A stretch of DNA of 64,000 bases from Duganella guangzhouensis (GTDB lineage Bacteria; Pseudomonadota; Gammaproteobacteria; Burkholderiales; Burkholderiaceae_D). The notes below the pieces were generated by a model. That model made no database searches. It saw only the letters and a program-made list of their open reading frames with translations, and was not told where the DNA came from. Location of the stretch: positions 1 to 64,000 of the forward strand of contig NZ_WKJK01000018.1 of NCBI RefSeq assembly GCF_009674535.1, given 5' to 3'. Position numbers and translations under genes: made by a program. Of this stretch, positions 8,629 to 17,395 are shown in pieces. Each line of letters opens with the position of its first letter. The stretch's first letter is position 1.

Positions 8629-9283
8629 TCAGCCACGCGTGCGCCGCCTGCGCGGCCTCACCATCATCGAACTGGTGATCTTCATGGTCATCGTCGGCGT
8701 GGCGGCGGCCGGCATTCTGGGCGTGATCAACCTCACCAACCGCAACAACACGGACCCCGCGCGCCGCAAACAAGCCATGCTGGTCGCGGAAGCCTACATG
8801 GAAGAATTGCAGCAGGCGCAGATGACCTATTGCGATCCGGCCGACGCCAACGCCGCCACCGTGACCGCCGTCGGCGGCTGCAACAGCATACCGGAAGCCT
8901 TCGGCCCAGAAGCCGGCAACACCCGGCCCTTCGACAACTTGAACGACTACGTGCCGAACGCCAGCGGCAGCGCGGTACGCGCTTTTGCCGTGGCCGACAG
9001 CAGTGGCACGCTGGTTGACCGCGATGTGGCCGGCAACGCGCTCGGCGTGAATGCGGTAGGCGGCAAGCTGGGCAATGTGTCGATGAGCGGCATCACCACC
9101 ACGCTGTCGATCAGCAAGGTCAATCCGGCCAATGCGCTGGGCACCGGCACCGCGCTCAGTTCGTCCACTGAGGATGGCATGGCGATTCTGCAGATTACGC
9201 TGGTGGTCACCTACGGCAGCGGCGCTAATGATTTCGTGCGGCTGGACGGCTACCGCACCCGTTACGCACCGAGGGCAAGATGA
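8615..9283 (+). CDS. mshD: Prepilin-type protein MshD
   Basis: A 222-residue minor pilin with a basic leader cleaved at RG/LTIIEL (Glu at +5) and one hydrophobic helix to about residue 40. The start overlaps mshC by 14 bases and the stop overlaps mshO in ATGA, so it is translated as part of a tight block. The family assignment rests on order (A-C-D-O-P) and on the segment RRKQAMLVAEAYMEEL just after the helix, usual for MshD and GspI-like subunits. Confidence 0.82.
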   Translation: MRTISQPRVRRLRGLTIIELVIFMVIVGVAAAGILGVINLTNRNNTDPARRKQAMLVAEAYMEELQQAQMTYCDPADANAATVTAVGGCNSIPEAFGPEAGNTRPFDNLNDYVPNASGSAVRAFAVADSSGTLVDRDVAGNALGVNAVGGKLGNVSMSGITTTLSISKVNPANALGTGTALSSSTEDGMAILQITLVVTYGSGANDFVRLDGYRTRYAPRAR

Positions 9284-10155
9284 GGCGGCTGAGCATTCGA
9301 TTCGGCAAGCGCGCGCGCGGTTTCACGCTGGTGGAGGCCATAATCGTCATGGTGCTGACCGCGATTCTGGCCAGCGTGATGGTGTTGTTTATCCGCCGTC
9401 CGGTGCAGAGTTATATCGAAACCTCCGAGCGCGCCGACATGGCGGACGTGGCCGAGATCGCGCTACGCCGCATGGCGCGTGAGTTGCACGGCGCGCTGCC
9501 GAACAGTATCCGCTGGATGGTGGTGGGAAATGTGTCCTACTTGGAGTTCATCCCCACCAAGGGGGGCGGAATCTATCTGGCAGCCGAGGATGGCGCCGAT
9601 CCGGCCGCGCACCCGCCGCTCAGCTTTACCGCCGCGACGGCGGCGTTCGAGGTGGTCGGCCCGATGCCGGCCGCACCCTATGCGATCGCGGCTAATGATT
9701 ACATCGTGGTCTACAACCTCGGCGCCGGCTATACCAATGCCGACGCCTACGCCGGCGGCAATGTCGCCCCCGTCGTCAGTGTCAATGGCCAGCGGGTGTC
9801 GATTACGTCCACGCAGTTCAGCAATGCGTCGCCCGGCAAGCGCTTTCAGGTGGCGATGACACCAGTGACGTTCGCTTGCAGCAACGATGCCGCTACCGGC
9901 AGGGGGACGCTGACGCGCAGGTGGGGTTACGCGACGAAGCTGCCTTCCAGCGGTGCGCAGACGGTGCCGACTGGCGGCTATACCGCGCTGATGGCTGATA
10001 ATGTCTACGGCTGCCAGTTCTGGACCCAGCAGGCCGCCAATCAAAACACCGCGCTGGTCGGGCTGTCGATTGCGCTGGCGCGCGCCAATCCGGACAGCGG
10101 CGGGCTGGAGACGGTCACGCTGTCGCAGCAAATTCACGTGGATAACACACCATGA
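9280..10155 (+). CDS. mshO: Prepilin-type protein MshO
   Basis: A 291-residue large minor pilin. Cleavage is predicted at RG/FTLVEA with Glu at +5, and the mature helix runs to about residue 36. The region after it (ADMADVAEIALRRMARELH) resembles GspJ/PilW-type tip subunits. Two cysteines (ACSN and GCQF) could pair. It overlaps mshD and mshP by 4 bases each (ATGA). Confidence 0.82.
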   Translation: MRRLSIRFGKRARGFTLVEAIIVMVLTAILASVMVLFIRRPVQSYIETSERADMADVAEIALRRMARELHGALPNSIRWMVVGNVSYLEFIPTKGGGIYLAAEDGADPAAHPPLSFTAATAAFEVVGPMPAAPYAIAANDYIVVYNLGAGYTNADAYAGGNVAPVVSVNGQRVSITSTQFSNASPGKRFQVAMTPVTFACSNDAATGRGTLTRRWGYATKLPSSGAQTVPTGGYTALMADNVYGCQFWTQQAANQNTALVGLSIALARANPDSGGLETVTLSQQIHVDNTP

Positions 10156-10664
10156 CGACCTACAAGCTTCAGCGTTTGCGGGCGCGGCGCGCGATGCGCG
10201 GGGTGGCCATCGTTACCGCGATCTTCCTGCTGGTGGCGGTGGCCGGACTGGCGGCGGTGGCGGTGTCGCTCAGCAGCAGCCAGCAATCCGCCTCGGCGCA
10301 GGACATGCAGGGCATGCGGGCCTATCAGGCGGCGAAAGCGGGCATGGAGTGGGCACTGTACGTTGCGCTGGAAAGCAGCCCGACCGACAAAACCCTCGTC
10401 AACGCTGCGGGTCGCCTGGGCTGCCAAGGGCAGAAGGCCAGTACCACGTTTGCCATGCCGGCAGGGACGACGTTGTCGCAGTTCACCGTCACTGTTACAT
10501 GTGGTCCGAGAATAGACGGCTTGGGCAGCAACGACGCCAACGACTCGACCGCCGGCCACTTCGCGATCGAAGTCACCGCTTGCAATCAGCCCGGCGCGAA
10601 CGGCTGTCCGAACAGCTCGCCCGGCACCGATTATGTACAACGCAAGATCCGGGCGCAGCTTTAA
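10152..10664 (+). CDS. mshP: MSHA biogenesis protein MshP (GspK-like minor pilin)
   Basis: A 170-residue protein with a basic N-terminus and a hydrophobic helix after MRG/VAIVT. The +5 residue is Thr, not Glu, as is known for GspK/PilX-type subunits that lead the fibre. The segment AYQAAKAGMEWALY after the helix is a PilX/MshP-type feature. Four cysteines lie in the globular part. It ends the first pilus gene block; the large adhesin gene mshQ that follows mshP in Vibrio is absent here. Confidence 0.78.
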   Translation: MTTYKLQRLRARRAMRGVAIVTAIFLLVAVAGLAAVAVSLSSSQQSASAQDMQGMRAYQAAKAGMEWALYVALESSPTDKTLVNAAGRLGCQGQKASTTFAMPAGTTLSQFTVTVTCGPRIDGLGSNDANDSTAGHFAIEVTACNQPGANGCPNSSPGTDYVQRKIRAQL

Positions 10665-10741
10665 TGTCGCAACCATGTGGAAATGTGTGTATTTTTGCAG
10701 CTGGATTGCCATTTTGAGCATGTAAAGCTGTGTAAGTTGAA

Positions 10742-10747
10742 TATAAT
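10742..10747 (+). promoter_or_regulatory. Possible -10 element for the mshI-mshN block
   Basis: The 115-base gap between mshP and mshI is AT-rich and holds a perfect TATAAT 32 bases before the mshI start. I see no good -35 at 16-18 bases, so this is a weak call. It would let the assembly genes be transcribed separately from the pilin block. Confidence 0.3.
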
Positions 10748-10779
10748 CAAGCATCTAGCGCGTATACCTCCACTGACAT

Positions 10780-11724
10780 ATGGGTTTCTTTAAAAAAGCA
10801 AAAAAATCCGATGGCTGGCTGACAGTCACGTTCCTGCGCGACGGCGTCTGCGCCGGCCGTGTGCAGCGCGTGCGCGACGCCAAGGCAGTGGTGGAACTGT
10901 CCTCTTTTTACCCGGCAGACCACAGCTTGTCGCCGGAAGCGCTGGAGCGCATGCACAAGGACGTCAAGGCCGGCAACTACCGCTGCAGCACCATGCTGGC
11001 CGGCGGCGAATACCAGATGCTGATGGTCGAGCGTCCCAACGTTCCGCCGGACGAAATGAAAACGGCGGTGCGCTGGCGCTTGAAGGATATGCTCGACTTC
11101 CACATCGACGACGCCACCATCGACGTACTGGACATCCCGGCCGACACCAGCGCCGCCGCGCGCGGCCAGCAGATGTTTGCGATCGCCGCCCGTAACTCGC
11201 TGATCCAGTCGCGCCAGACGCTATTCAGCGAATCCGGCCTGGACCTGACCGTGATCGATATACCCGAAATGGCGCAGCGGAACATCTCGGCCTTGCTGGA
11301 GACCGATGGACGCGGCCTGGCCATGCTGTCGTTCGGCGCCGATGGCGGCCTGCTGACCATCACCTACAAGACTGAGCTGTATCTGTCGCGCCGCATCGAT
11401 GTCACGCTGGAGCAGCTGCTGGAACGCGATTCCGACCGCCAGCAGGCGCAGTTCGACAAGATCACGCTGGAGCTGCAACGCTCGCTGGATCACTTCGACC
11501 GTCAGTTCTCGTTTGTGAATGTGCTCAAGCTGCTGCTGGCGCCGACCGGCGCCGAGGGCTTGCACGAACACCTGGCCGCAAATCTGTACACGCCGGTGGA
11601 AGCGATGGAACTGGCCGATGTGTTCGACCTCAGCAAAGCCCCCGAATTGCAGGACACCGCGCAACAGCAGCGTTTCTTCCTGACGCTGGGCGCGGCCTTG
11701 CGGCACGAGGAGGTGCATTTGTGA
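10780..11724 (+). CDS. mshI: MSHA biogenesis protein MshI (PilM-like)
   Basis: A 314-residue protein resembling the actin-like PilM of type IV pili, part of the inner-membrane assembly complex. The N-terminal half has an actin-fold-like pattern, and PPDEMKTAVRWRLKD (about residues 88-102) is conserved in MshI/PilM-type proteins. It has no membrane segment and is probably cytoplasmic. The ATG at 10780 has no visible ribosome-binding site. Its stop overlaps the GTG start of the next gene (GTGA). Assignment is by order and length. Confidence 0.8.
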   Translation: MGFFKKAKKSDGWLTVTFLRDGVCAGRVQRVRDAKAVVELSSFYPADHSLSPEALERMHKDVKAGNYRCSTMLAGGEYQMLMVERPNVPPDEMKTAVRWRLKDMLDFHIDDATIDVLDIPADTSAAARGQQMFAIAARNSLIQSRQTLFSESGLDLTVIDIPEMAQRNISALLETDGRGLAMLSFGADGGLLTITYKTELYLSRRIDVTLEQLLERDSDRQQAQFDKITLELQRSLDHFDRQFSFVNVLKLLLAPTGAEGLHEHLAANLYTPVEAMELADVFDLSKAPELQDTAQQQRFFLTLGAALRHEEVHL

Positions 11725-12368
11725 GCCAGCAGATCAACCTGTTCAATCCCATCTTCCTCAAGCAGAAGAAGATCTTCACCGCAGTGCCGATGGCCGAGGC
11801 GCTGGGCGTGATCGTGGCCGGGGTGCTGCTGCTGAGCTGGTACGCCAACTATCGCGTGAACCAGCTGGAGCAGGCCGCCAACGTCGGCAAGACCATACTG
11901 GCGGCGCGCGAACAGCGTCTGGTCAAGGTCAACGCCCTGTACGCGCCGCGCGGCGCCGATCCTCATCTGCAGGCCGAGCTGGTCGGCGCCGAGGCGGAAT
12001 TGAAGGCGCTGCACGATGCGTCGTCGATGCTGCAAGGTGGCGCGCTCGGCAACACCGAGGGCTATGCCGAATACTTCCGCGCGTTTTCGCGCCAGAACGT
12101 CAACGGATTGTGGCTGACCGGCGTCAGCATCAACGGCGCCGGCAGCGATATCGGTGTGCAGGGCCGCGCCATGCAGGCCACGCTGATTCCGAATTACATC
12201 TCGCGCCTGACCGCTGAGCGCGTCATGCACGGCAAAACCTTTGCCAGCCTGGATATCGGCCGGCCGGAGACGCAAGCGGTGCAGCAGCAGGGCGCGGCCG
12301 CGCCGGTGGCGCCGCCGTTCGTTGAGTTCAACCTGCAATCCACGCTGGTGCAGGAGGCTGCCAAATGA
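11721..12368 (+). CDS. PilN-like fimbrial assembly protein (MSHA locus)
   Basis: A 215-residue bitopic inner-membrane protein. The start SQQINLFNPIFLKQKK matches the INLLP-type N-terminus with which PilN-class proteins bind the PilM-like partner. One membrane helix (about 24-42) is followed by a coiled-coil-like periplasmic region and a small alpha/beta domain. The start is a GTG at 11721 inside the mshI stop. The stop overlaps mshJ in ATGA. It likely forms a dimer with MshJ in the alignment complex. Confidence 0.78.
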   Translation: MSQQINLFNPIFLKQKKIFTAVPMAEALGVIVAGVLLLSWYANYRVNQLEQAANVGKTILAAREQRLVKVNALYAPRGADPHLQAELVGAEAELKALHDASSMLQGGALGNTEGYAEYFRAFSRQNVNGLWLTGVSINGAGSDIGVQGRAMQATLIPNYISRLTAERVMHGKTFASLDIGRPETQAVQQQGAAAPVAPPFVEFNLQSTLVQEAAK

Positions 12369-13093
12369 AACAGCAGCTGATTGAACAATGGATTAAGCTC
12401 AGTACCAAGCTGGACGCGATGACCTTGCGCGAGCGCGCCATGATCTTCGCGGCGCTGGTCGGCATCGTGCTGTTCATGATTTACACCCTGGCGATGGAGC
12501 CGCTGCTGAACCGGCAGAAGCTGTTGCAGATGCAGATCAAGCAGCAGGAAAACCAGATCGCCGGCATCGATATGGAGATCACCGCCAAGGCGCAGGGTTT
12601 CGTGTCCGATCCGGACGCGGCCACGCGCAACCGGCTGGCCTCGGTGCGGCATGAGATCGACACCACCAGCAGTGGCCTGATGGCGATGCAAAAAGGCTTG
12701 GTGGCGCCGCAAAAGATCGCGCCGCTGCTGGAGCAGCTGTTGCGCGGTAACGGCAAGCTGAAGCTGATGTCGATGAAGACGCTGCCGGTGACCGGCCTGA
12801 ACGAAGCGGTGGCGCAGGCCGAGGCCAAGCCTGCCGTGCTGACCACGACTGCGCCAGCCGCCGGCGCCACAGCCGCCGCACCCAAGCCGCGCGAGCTGCT
12901 GTATCGCCACGGCGTCGAGATCGTGCTGCAAGGCAGTTATCTGGACATGATTACCTACATGGACGCGCTGGAAAAGCTGCCGGTGCAGCTGTTCTGGGGC
13001 AAGGCGCGGCTGGATGCGCAGCAGTACCCGAACTCACGCCTGACGCTGACGCTGTACACGCTGAGCCTGGATCAGAACTGGATGAAATTATGA
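12365..13093 (+). CDS. mshJ: MSHA biogenesis protein MshJ (PilO-like)
   Basis: A 242-residue bitopic protein: short cytoplasmic tail, membrane helix at about 27-45, then a Gln/Lys-rich coiled coil (about 48-80) and a periplasmic ferredoxin-like domain, as in PilO/GspM. An Ala/Pro/Thr linker (about 155-178) splits it. Both ends overlap neighbours by four bases (ATGA), so it is coupled to the PilN-like gene and mshK. Confidence 0.8.
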   Translation: MKQQLIEQWIKLSTKLDAMTLRERAMIFAALVGIVLFMIYTLAMEPLLNRQKLLQMQIKQQENQIAGIDMEITAKAQGFVSDPDAATRNRLASVRHEIDTTSSGLMAMQKGLVAPQKIAPLLEQLLRGNGKLKLMSMKTLPVTGLNEAVAQAEAKPAVLTTTAPAAGATAAAPKPRELLYRHGVEIVLQGSYLDMITYMDALEKLPVQLFWGKARLDAQQYPNSRLTLTLYTLSLDQNWMKL

Positions 13094-13425
13094 AACGCCT
13101 TTGCCTGCTTGGCCTGTTGTGGTGGAGCGCGGCCTCGGCGCAGACGCTGGCCGACCCAACCCAGCCGCCGCCCGAATCGCGCCTGCTGCCGGTCGCGCAG
13201 TCGGACACGCCGGCCTATAGCGGCCCGCAGCTGCAATCGGTGCTGATCGGCTCGCGCGGCCGTGAGGTGGCGGTGATCGATGGCCAGACCGTGCGCAAGG
13301 GCGAGAAGTTCAACGGCGCCACGCTGGTGCAAGTGAATAAGAATTCGGTGGTGCTGCAAAACGGCCGTCACCGCCAGGTGCTGACCTTGTTCCCGGACGA
13401 AGCCAAGAACAAGACCGCTCATTAA
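13090..13425 (+). CDS. mshK: MSHA biogenesis protein MshK (PilP-like)
   Basis: A 111-residue exported protein with a cleavable signal peptide (MKRLCLLGLLWWSAASAQ). The LADPTQPP motif follows directly, as in PilP/GspC-type proteins, then a small beta domain (LQSVLIGSRGREVAVIDG). It is expected to link the inner-membrane PilN/PilO-like pair to the secretin. It overlaps mshJ and lies 15 bases before mshL. Confidence 0.82.
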   Translation: MKRLCLLGLLWWSAASAQTLADPTQPPPESRLLPVAQSDTPAYSGPQLQSVLIGSRGREVAVIDGQTVRKGEKFNGATLVQVNKNSVVLQNGRHRQVLTLFPDEAKNKTAH

Positions 13426-13440
13426 ACGCGAAGAACGCTT

Positions 13441-15183
13441 ATGCAAAACATCCTGACCCTCGCCGTGCTGTCCGCAACGCTATTGCTGAGCGCCTGCCAG
13501 ACCGCGTCCACTCGCGACACCTACGACAAGATCGCCAACGACGTGAACGCGGCCGCTGCCAAGCCGGCTGTGGTGACGCCGAACGAGGCCGTGTCCAGCG
13601 CCTTGCTGCCGCCGGTGACGCAGCTGGCCGACCAGTTGCCGAAGGCGCGCGCGGTGCTGGATGAGCGCTTCAATGTGTCGTTCAACAATGTGCCGGTGCA
13701 GCAGTTCTATAACTCGCTGGTGGCCGGCACGCGCTACAACATGCTGATCAATCCCGAGGTCACCGGCACCATCACCGCCAACCTCAAAGACGTGACGCTG
13801 TTCGAGGCGCTGGACGCGGTGCGCGAGCTGTATGGCTACGATTACAAGATCGAGGGTACCCGCATCTACATCCGTCCGCTGACCATGCAGACCAAGATGT
13901 TCAAGATCAATTACCTGATGGCGGTGCGCAAGGGCGGTTCCAGCCTGCGGGTGTCGTCCACTTCGGTGGGCACTGCCGGCGTCAGCAACAGCGGCGGCCA
14001 GAGCAACAACAACTCGAACACCACCAATAATAACAACGGCAGCAGCGATCCGAATAATCCGAACGGCACGCCGACCCAGCGCGATTCGGCCAGCGTGGCC
14101 ACCCAGTCAGAAAGCGATTTCTGGCTGGAGCTGAAAGCGGCGCTGGACGCGCTGGTCGATCCTGGCAAGGATGGCCGCAGCGTGATCATCAGCCCGCAAT
14201 CCGGCGTGATTGTGATCCGCGCCATGCCGGCCGAGCTGCGCAATGTGGACATGTATCTGAAGGCGACCCAGCTGTCGGTGGACCGCCAGGTGATCCTGGA
14301 AGCCAAGATCCTGGAAGTGCAGTTGAACAGCGACTACCAGAGTGGCGTCAACTGGGCGGCATTTGGCAAGAATTTCGCGATCGGCACGGTGCAACCGGGC
14401 AGCACGCTGGCGCCGAAAGGCACCACATTGACCAGCGCCGGTAATGCCGCCATCAGCGGCGCCGCTGGCAGCCTGCTGAGCGCGTCCAGCGATGCGGCCG
14501 GTTCGCTGTTTGGCATGGCGTTCCAGACCAGTAATTTTGCCGCGCTGATTTCCTTCCTGGAAGGGCAGGGCACGGTGCATGTGCTGTCCAGCCCGCGCAT
14601 CGCCACGCTGAACAATCAGAAAGCGCTGCTGAAGATCGGTACCGATGAGTTTTATGTGACCGGGATTAGCACCACCACCACCACCAGCAGTTCCGGCAAC
14701 GGCACGGTGTCGCCGAATCTCACTTTGCAGCCGTTCTTCTCCGGCGTGGTGCTGGATGTGACGCCGCAGATCGATGAGGAGGGCAATATCATCCTGCACG
14801 TGCATCCATCGGTGAGCAAGGTGTCGACCGTGAACAAGTCGCTGAATCTGGGTTCACTGGGCACCTTCAACCTGCCGCTGGCGGCCTCTGACACGTCGGA
14901 GATGGATAGCATGGTGCGCGGCCAGAATGGCCAGGTGGTGGCGATTGGCGGCCTGATGCGTCAGGCCACAACCACCGATGACTCCGGCGTGCCGGGCGCC
15001 AGCAAGGTGCCGGTGCTGGGTGCGCTGTTTGGCAGCAAGAGCGAGGTGGTGCAGAAGCGCGAGCTGGTGGTGCTGATCAAGCCGACCATCGTGGAAACCT
15101 CGTCGGACTGGAATCAGGATCTGCTGGACAGCGGGCGCCGCATCAAGGAGCTCGATCCGGCGCGCTTGAAAGGGCGGAACTGA
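13441..15183 (+). CDS. mshL: MSHA pilus secretin MshL
   Basis: A 580-residue outer-membrane lipoprotein secretin. The signal peptide ends in LLLSACQ (lipobox, Cys at 19). An STN-type N domain (about 75-145) is followed by an Asn/Ser-rich linker (about 180-215), a second N domain (about 235-285), and the secretin domain with VLSSPRIATLNNQKALLKIG and GGLMRQATTTDDSGVPGAS-type segments. It is the pore for the pilus and is directly coupled to mshM (2-base gap). A diverged paralogue lies at 368-2197 on the other strand. Confidence 0.93.
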   Translation: MQNILTLAVLSATLLLSACQTASTRDTYDKIANDVNAAAAKPAVVTPNEAVSSALLPPVTQLADQLPKARAVLDERFNVSFNNVPVQQFYNSLVAGTRYNMLINPEVTGTITANLKDVTLFEALDAVRELYGYDYKIEGTRIYIRPLTMQTKMFKINYLMAVRKGGSSLRVSSTSVGTAGVSNSGGQSNNNSNTTNNNNGSSDPNNPNGTPTQRDSASVATQSESDFWLELKAALDALVDPGKDGRSVIISPQSGVIVIRAMPAELRNVDMYLKATQLSVDRQVILEAKILEVQLNSDYQSGVNWAAFGKNFAIGTVQPGSTLAPKGTTLTSAGNAAISGAAGSLLSASSDAAGSLFGMAFQTSNFAALISFLEGQGTVHVLSSPRIATLNNQKALLKIGTDEFYVTGISTTTTTSSSGNGTVSPNLTLQPFFSGVVLDVTPQIDEEGNIILHVHPSVSKVSTVNKSLNLGSLGTFNLPLAASDTSEMDSMVRGQNGQVVAIGGLMRQATTTDDSGVPGASKVPVLGALFGSKSEVVQKRELVVLIKPTIVETSSDWNQDLLDSGRRIKELDPARLKGRN

Positions 15184-15185
15184 TC

Positions 15186-16079
15186 ATGTACAGCAAACAC
15201 TTCGGCTTGCGTGAAGCGCCATTCAGCATCACGCCGGATACCAGCTACTTCTTCACCAGCCCGCATTCGCAGGAGGCGTTGAATACTTTGCTGGTGGCGG
15301 CCAAGAGCGGCGAGGGCTTCATCAAGATCACCGGCGAAGTGGGAACCGGCAAGACGCTGTTGTGCCGCAAGTTCATTGCCACGGTGGGGCCGGATTTTGT
15401 GACGGCTTATATTCCAAATCCCTACCTGGAGCCGCGCACGCTGATGCTGGCGCTGGCCGATGAGCTGGAGGTGGCGCTGGAGAAGGATGTCGATCAGCAC
15501 CAGTTGCTGAAATCGATCACGCATCGCTTGATGGACCTGGCGCGCCAGGGCAAGCAGGTGCTGCTGTTGCTGGATGAGGCGCAGGCGATTCCAACCGAAA
15601 GCCTGGAAGCCTTGCGGCTGCTGACCAATCTGGAGACCGAGAAGCGCAAGCTGCTGCAGATCGTGTTGTTCGGCCAGCCGGAGCTGAACCAGCATTTGCA
15701 GGCGACCGCGATCCGCCAGCTGGCGCAGCGCATCACCTTCCATTACCACCTGGGGCCGCTGTCGCGGGATGACATGGAATATTATCTGGCGCATCGGCTG
15801 CGGGTGGCGGGCTACACTGGTAGCAGGCTGTTCAGCCGTGGCGCGATTGCGCGGCTGTACAAAGCCAGCGGCGGCATACCGCGGCTGGTCAACATCATGG
15901 CCAACAAGGCGTTGATGCTGTGCTACGGCGAGGGCAAGCAGCAGGTGACGCGGCGCCATGTGCATCTGGCCGCCAGCGACACGGTGGCGCCGTCGCGCGG
16001 GCTGCGCTGGCCGTGGATGGCGGCCGGGGTGAGTTTGCTGATCGCCGCATGCGGCCTGACCTGGGCGCTGACCAAATGA
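15186..16079 (+). CDS. mshM: MSHA biogenesis ATPase MshM
   Basis: A 297-residue AAA ATPase with the MYSKHFGLREAPFSITPD start, Walker A GEVGTGKT (about 51-58), Walker B VLLLLDEAQ and a sensor region GGIPRLVNIMANKALM. One membrane segment lies near the C-terminus (about 275-295), so the ATPase domain is cytoplasmic and anchored. It overlaps mshN by four bases (ATGA). Its closest relative in view is the minus-strand copy at 2272-3177. Confidence 0.92.
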   Translation: MYSKHFGLREAPFSITPDTSYFFTSPHSQEALNTLLVAAKSGEGFIKITGEVGTGKTLLCRKFIATVGPDFVTAYIPNPYLEPRTLMLALADELEVALEKDVDQHQLLKSITHRLMDLARQGKQVLLLLDEAQAIPTESLEALRLLTNLETEKRKLLQIVLFGQPELNQHLQATAIRQLAQRITFHYHLGPLSRDDMEYYLAHRLRVAGYTGSRLFSRGAIARLYKASGGIPRLVNIMANKALMLCYGEGKQQVTRRHVHLAASDTVAPSRGLRWPWMAAGVSLLIAACGLTWALTK

Positions 16080-17395
16080 GCTTGATTAATAAAATGCTGC
16101 AAGACCTGGATGCGCGCGGTGGCAGCGGCGAAGCGGGCGCTGGCCAGCAGGACGTGAAAGCGGTGCCGGCGGGGGAACGTGATCGCCGGCCGCTGCTGCT
16201 GGGCGGTGTGGCGGTGGGCGTGTTGGTGCTGGCCGCCGGTGGCTGGTATGGCTGGCAGGCATGGCAGGCACATAGCGCCCCGGCTGGGCCGGTGCCCAAG
16301 GTGCTGGACAACCGCATCCCCGATCGTCCGCGCAAAGACCCGGTGCCGACCGGCCCCGCGCCAGCCGACGCACTGGCCGCTCATGCCAGCAGCGCGCCAG
16401 CCAGCCCAGCCGATGCCGTGTCCATCGCGTCCGGCGCCGACGCGCCAGCGAGCGCCCACGCCGCCAGCGAGCGCGCCGATGTGCCCAGCGCCGGCCACGC
16501 ACCGAATAATCGCAGCGTCGTCGTCGCCCCCGCCGATGCGCGCGTCCCCGCTGGCAAGCCCGCAGCCGACGCCGTTGACGGCCGGCTCACCGCCTCAGTC
16601 GCAAGCGCGGCGGACAGCAACGGCGCATCCGGTGCCCGGGCAGCTAGCCGCAGCGGCGCGCCGCTCCCCGGCGATGCTTCCGGCTCCCACGCCGGTCATG
16701 CTGCGGCGCAGTCCGCATCGGCCGCGCATGGCGATGCGGACGGGTCATCTTCTGCCAAGCCAAAACAGAGCAAGCCGGCCCGCGCCGTCGCCACTACCGC
16801 CGACGGCGTCGAAGGCGTCAACGTCACGCCCAAGCAAATGTCGGAAAACAGCTACCGCCGCGCGTTGCAAGCGCTGCAGGAAGGCCGCGTCAACGCCGCC
16901 CTGACCGAACTCGACAAAGCCGTCGAAATCGACCCGCGCAACGACGCCGCGCGCCAGACCTACGTCAGCCTGCTGCTGGAAAACAAGCGCAACGACGACG
17001 CCATCCGCCAACTGCGGCTGGCGCTCGGCATCGACCCGCGCCAACCCGGCCTCGCCATGGTCTTGGCCCGATTGCAACTGGAAAAAGGCGGTCCAGCCCT
17101 CGACACGCTGTTGAACACTCTGCCATACGCCGCCAACAGCGCCGAATACCAAGCCTTCCTGGCCGGCGTGCTGCAGCGCGAACAGCGCCATACCGAAGCA
17201 GCGCAGCACTACCGCGACGCACTGTCGATTGCGCCTAACAACGCCGTCTGGTGGATGGGACTGGGCATTTCCCTGCAAGCCGACCAACACTTGCCGGAAG
17301 CCCGCGAAGCCTACAAACAGGCGCGCAGCCTGGGCGGCCTGACGCCGGAATTGAAAACCTTCATCGACCGCAAGCTCGACCAGCTGTCGCGCTAA
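16076..17395 (+). CDS. mshN: MSHA biogenesis TPR protein MshN
   Basis: A 439-residue bitopic protein. The ATG at 16076 inside the mshM stop gives the family start MSLINKMLQDLDARGG. One membrane helix follows (about 42-64), then a long Ala/Pro/Ser/Asp linker (about 75-245), and C-terminal TPR repeats (about 255-435) with clear A-L--G--NAAL and A--YR-AL patterns. It probably works with MshM and MshL in secretin or fibre assembly. Its stop codon abuts the stop of the convergent HD-GYP-like gene with no base between them. Confidence 0.88.
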   Translation: MSLINKMLQDLDARGGSGEAGAGQQDVKAVPAGERDRRPLLLGGVAVGVLVLAAGGWYGWQAWQAHSAPAGPVPKVLDNRIPDRPRKDPVPTGPAPADALAAHASSAPASPADAVSIASGADAPASAHAASERADVPSAGHAPNNRSVVVAPADARVPAGKPAADAVDGRLTASVASAADSNGASGARAASRSGAPLPGDASGSHAGHAAAQSASAAHGDADGSSSAKPKQSKPARAVATTADGVEGVNVTPKQMSENSYRRALQALQEGRVNAALTELDKAVEIDPRNDAARQTYVSLLLENKRNDDAIRQLRLALGIDPRQPGLAMVLARLQLEKGGPALDTLLNTLPYAANSAEYQAFLAGVLQREQRHTEAAQHYRDALSIAPNNAVWWMGLGISLQADQHLPEAREAYKQARSLGGLTPELKTFIDRKLDQLSR

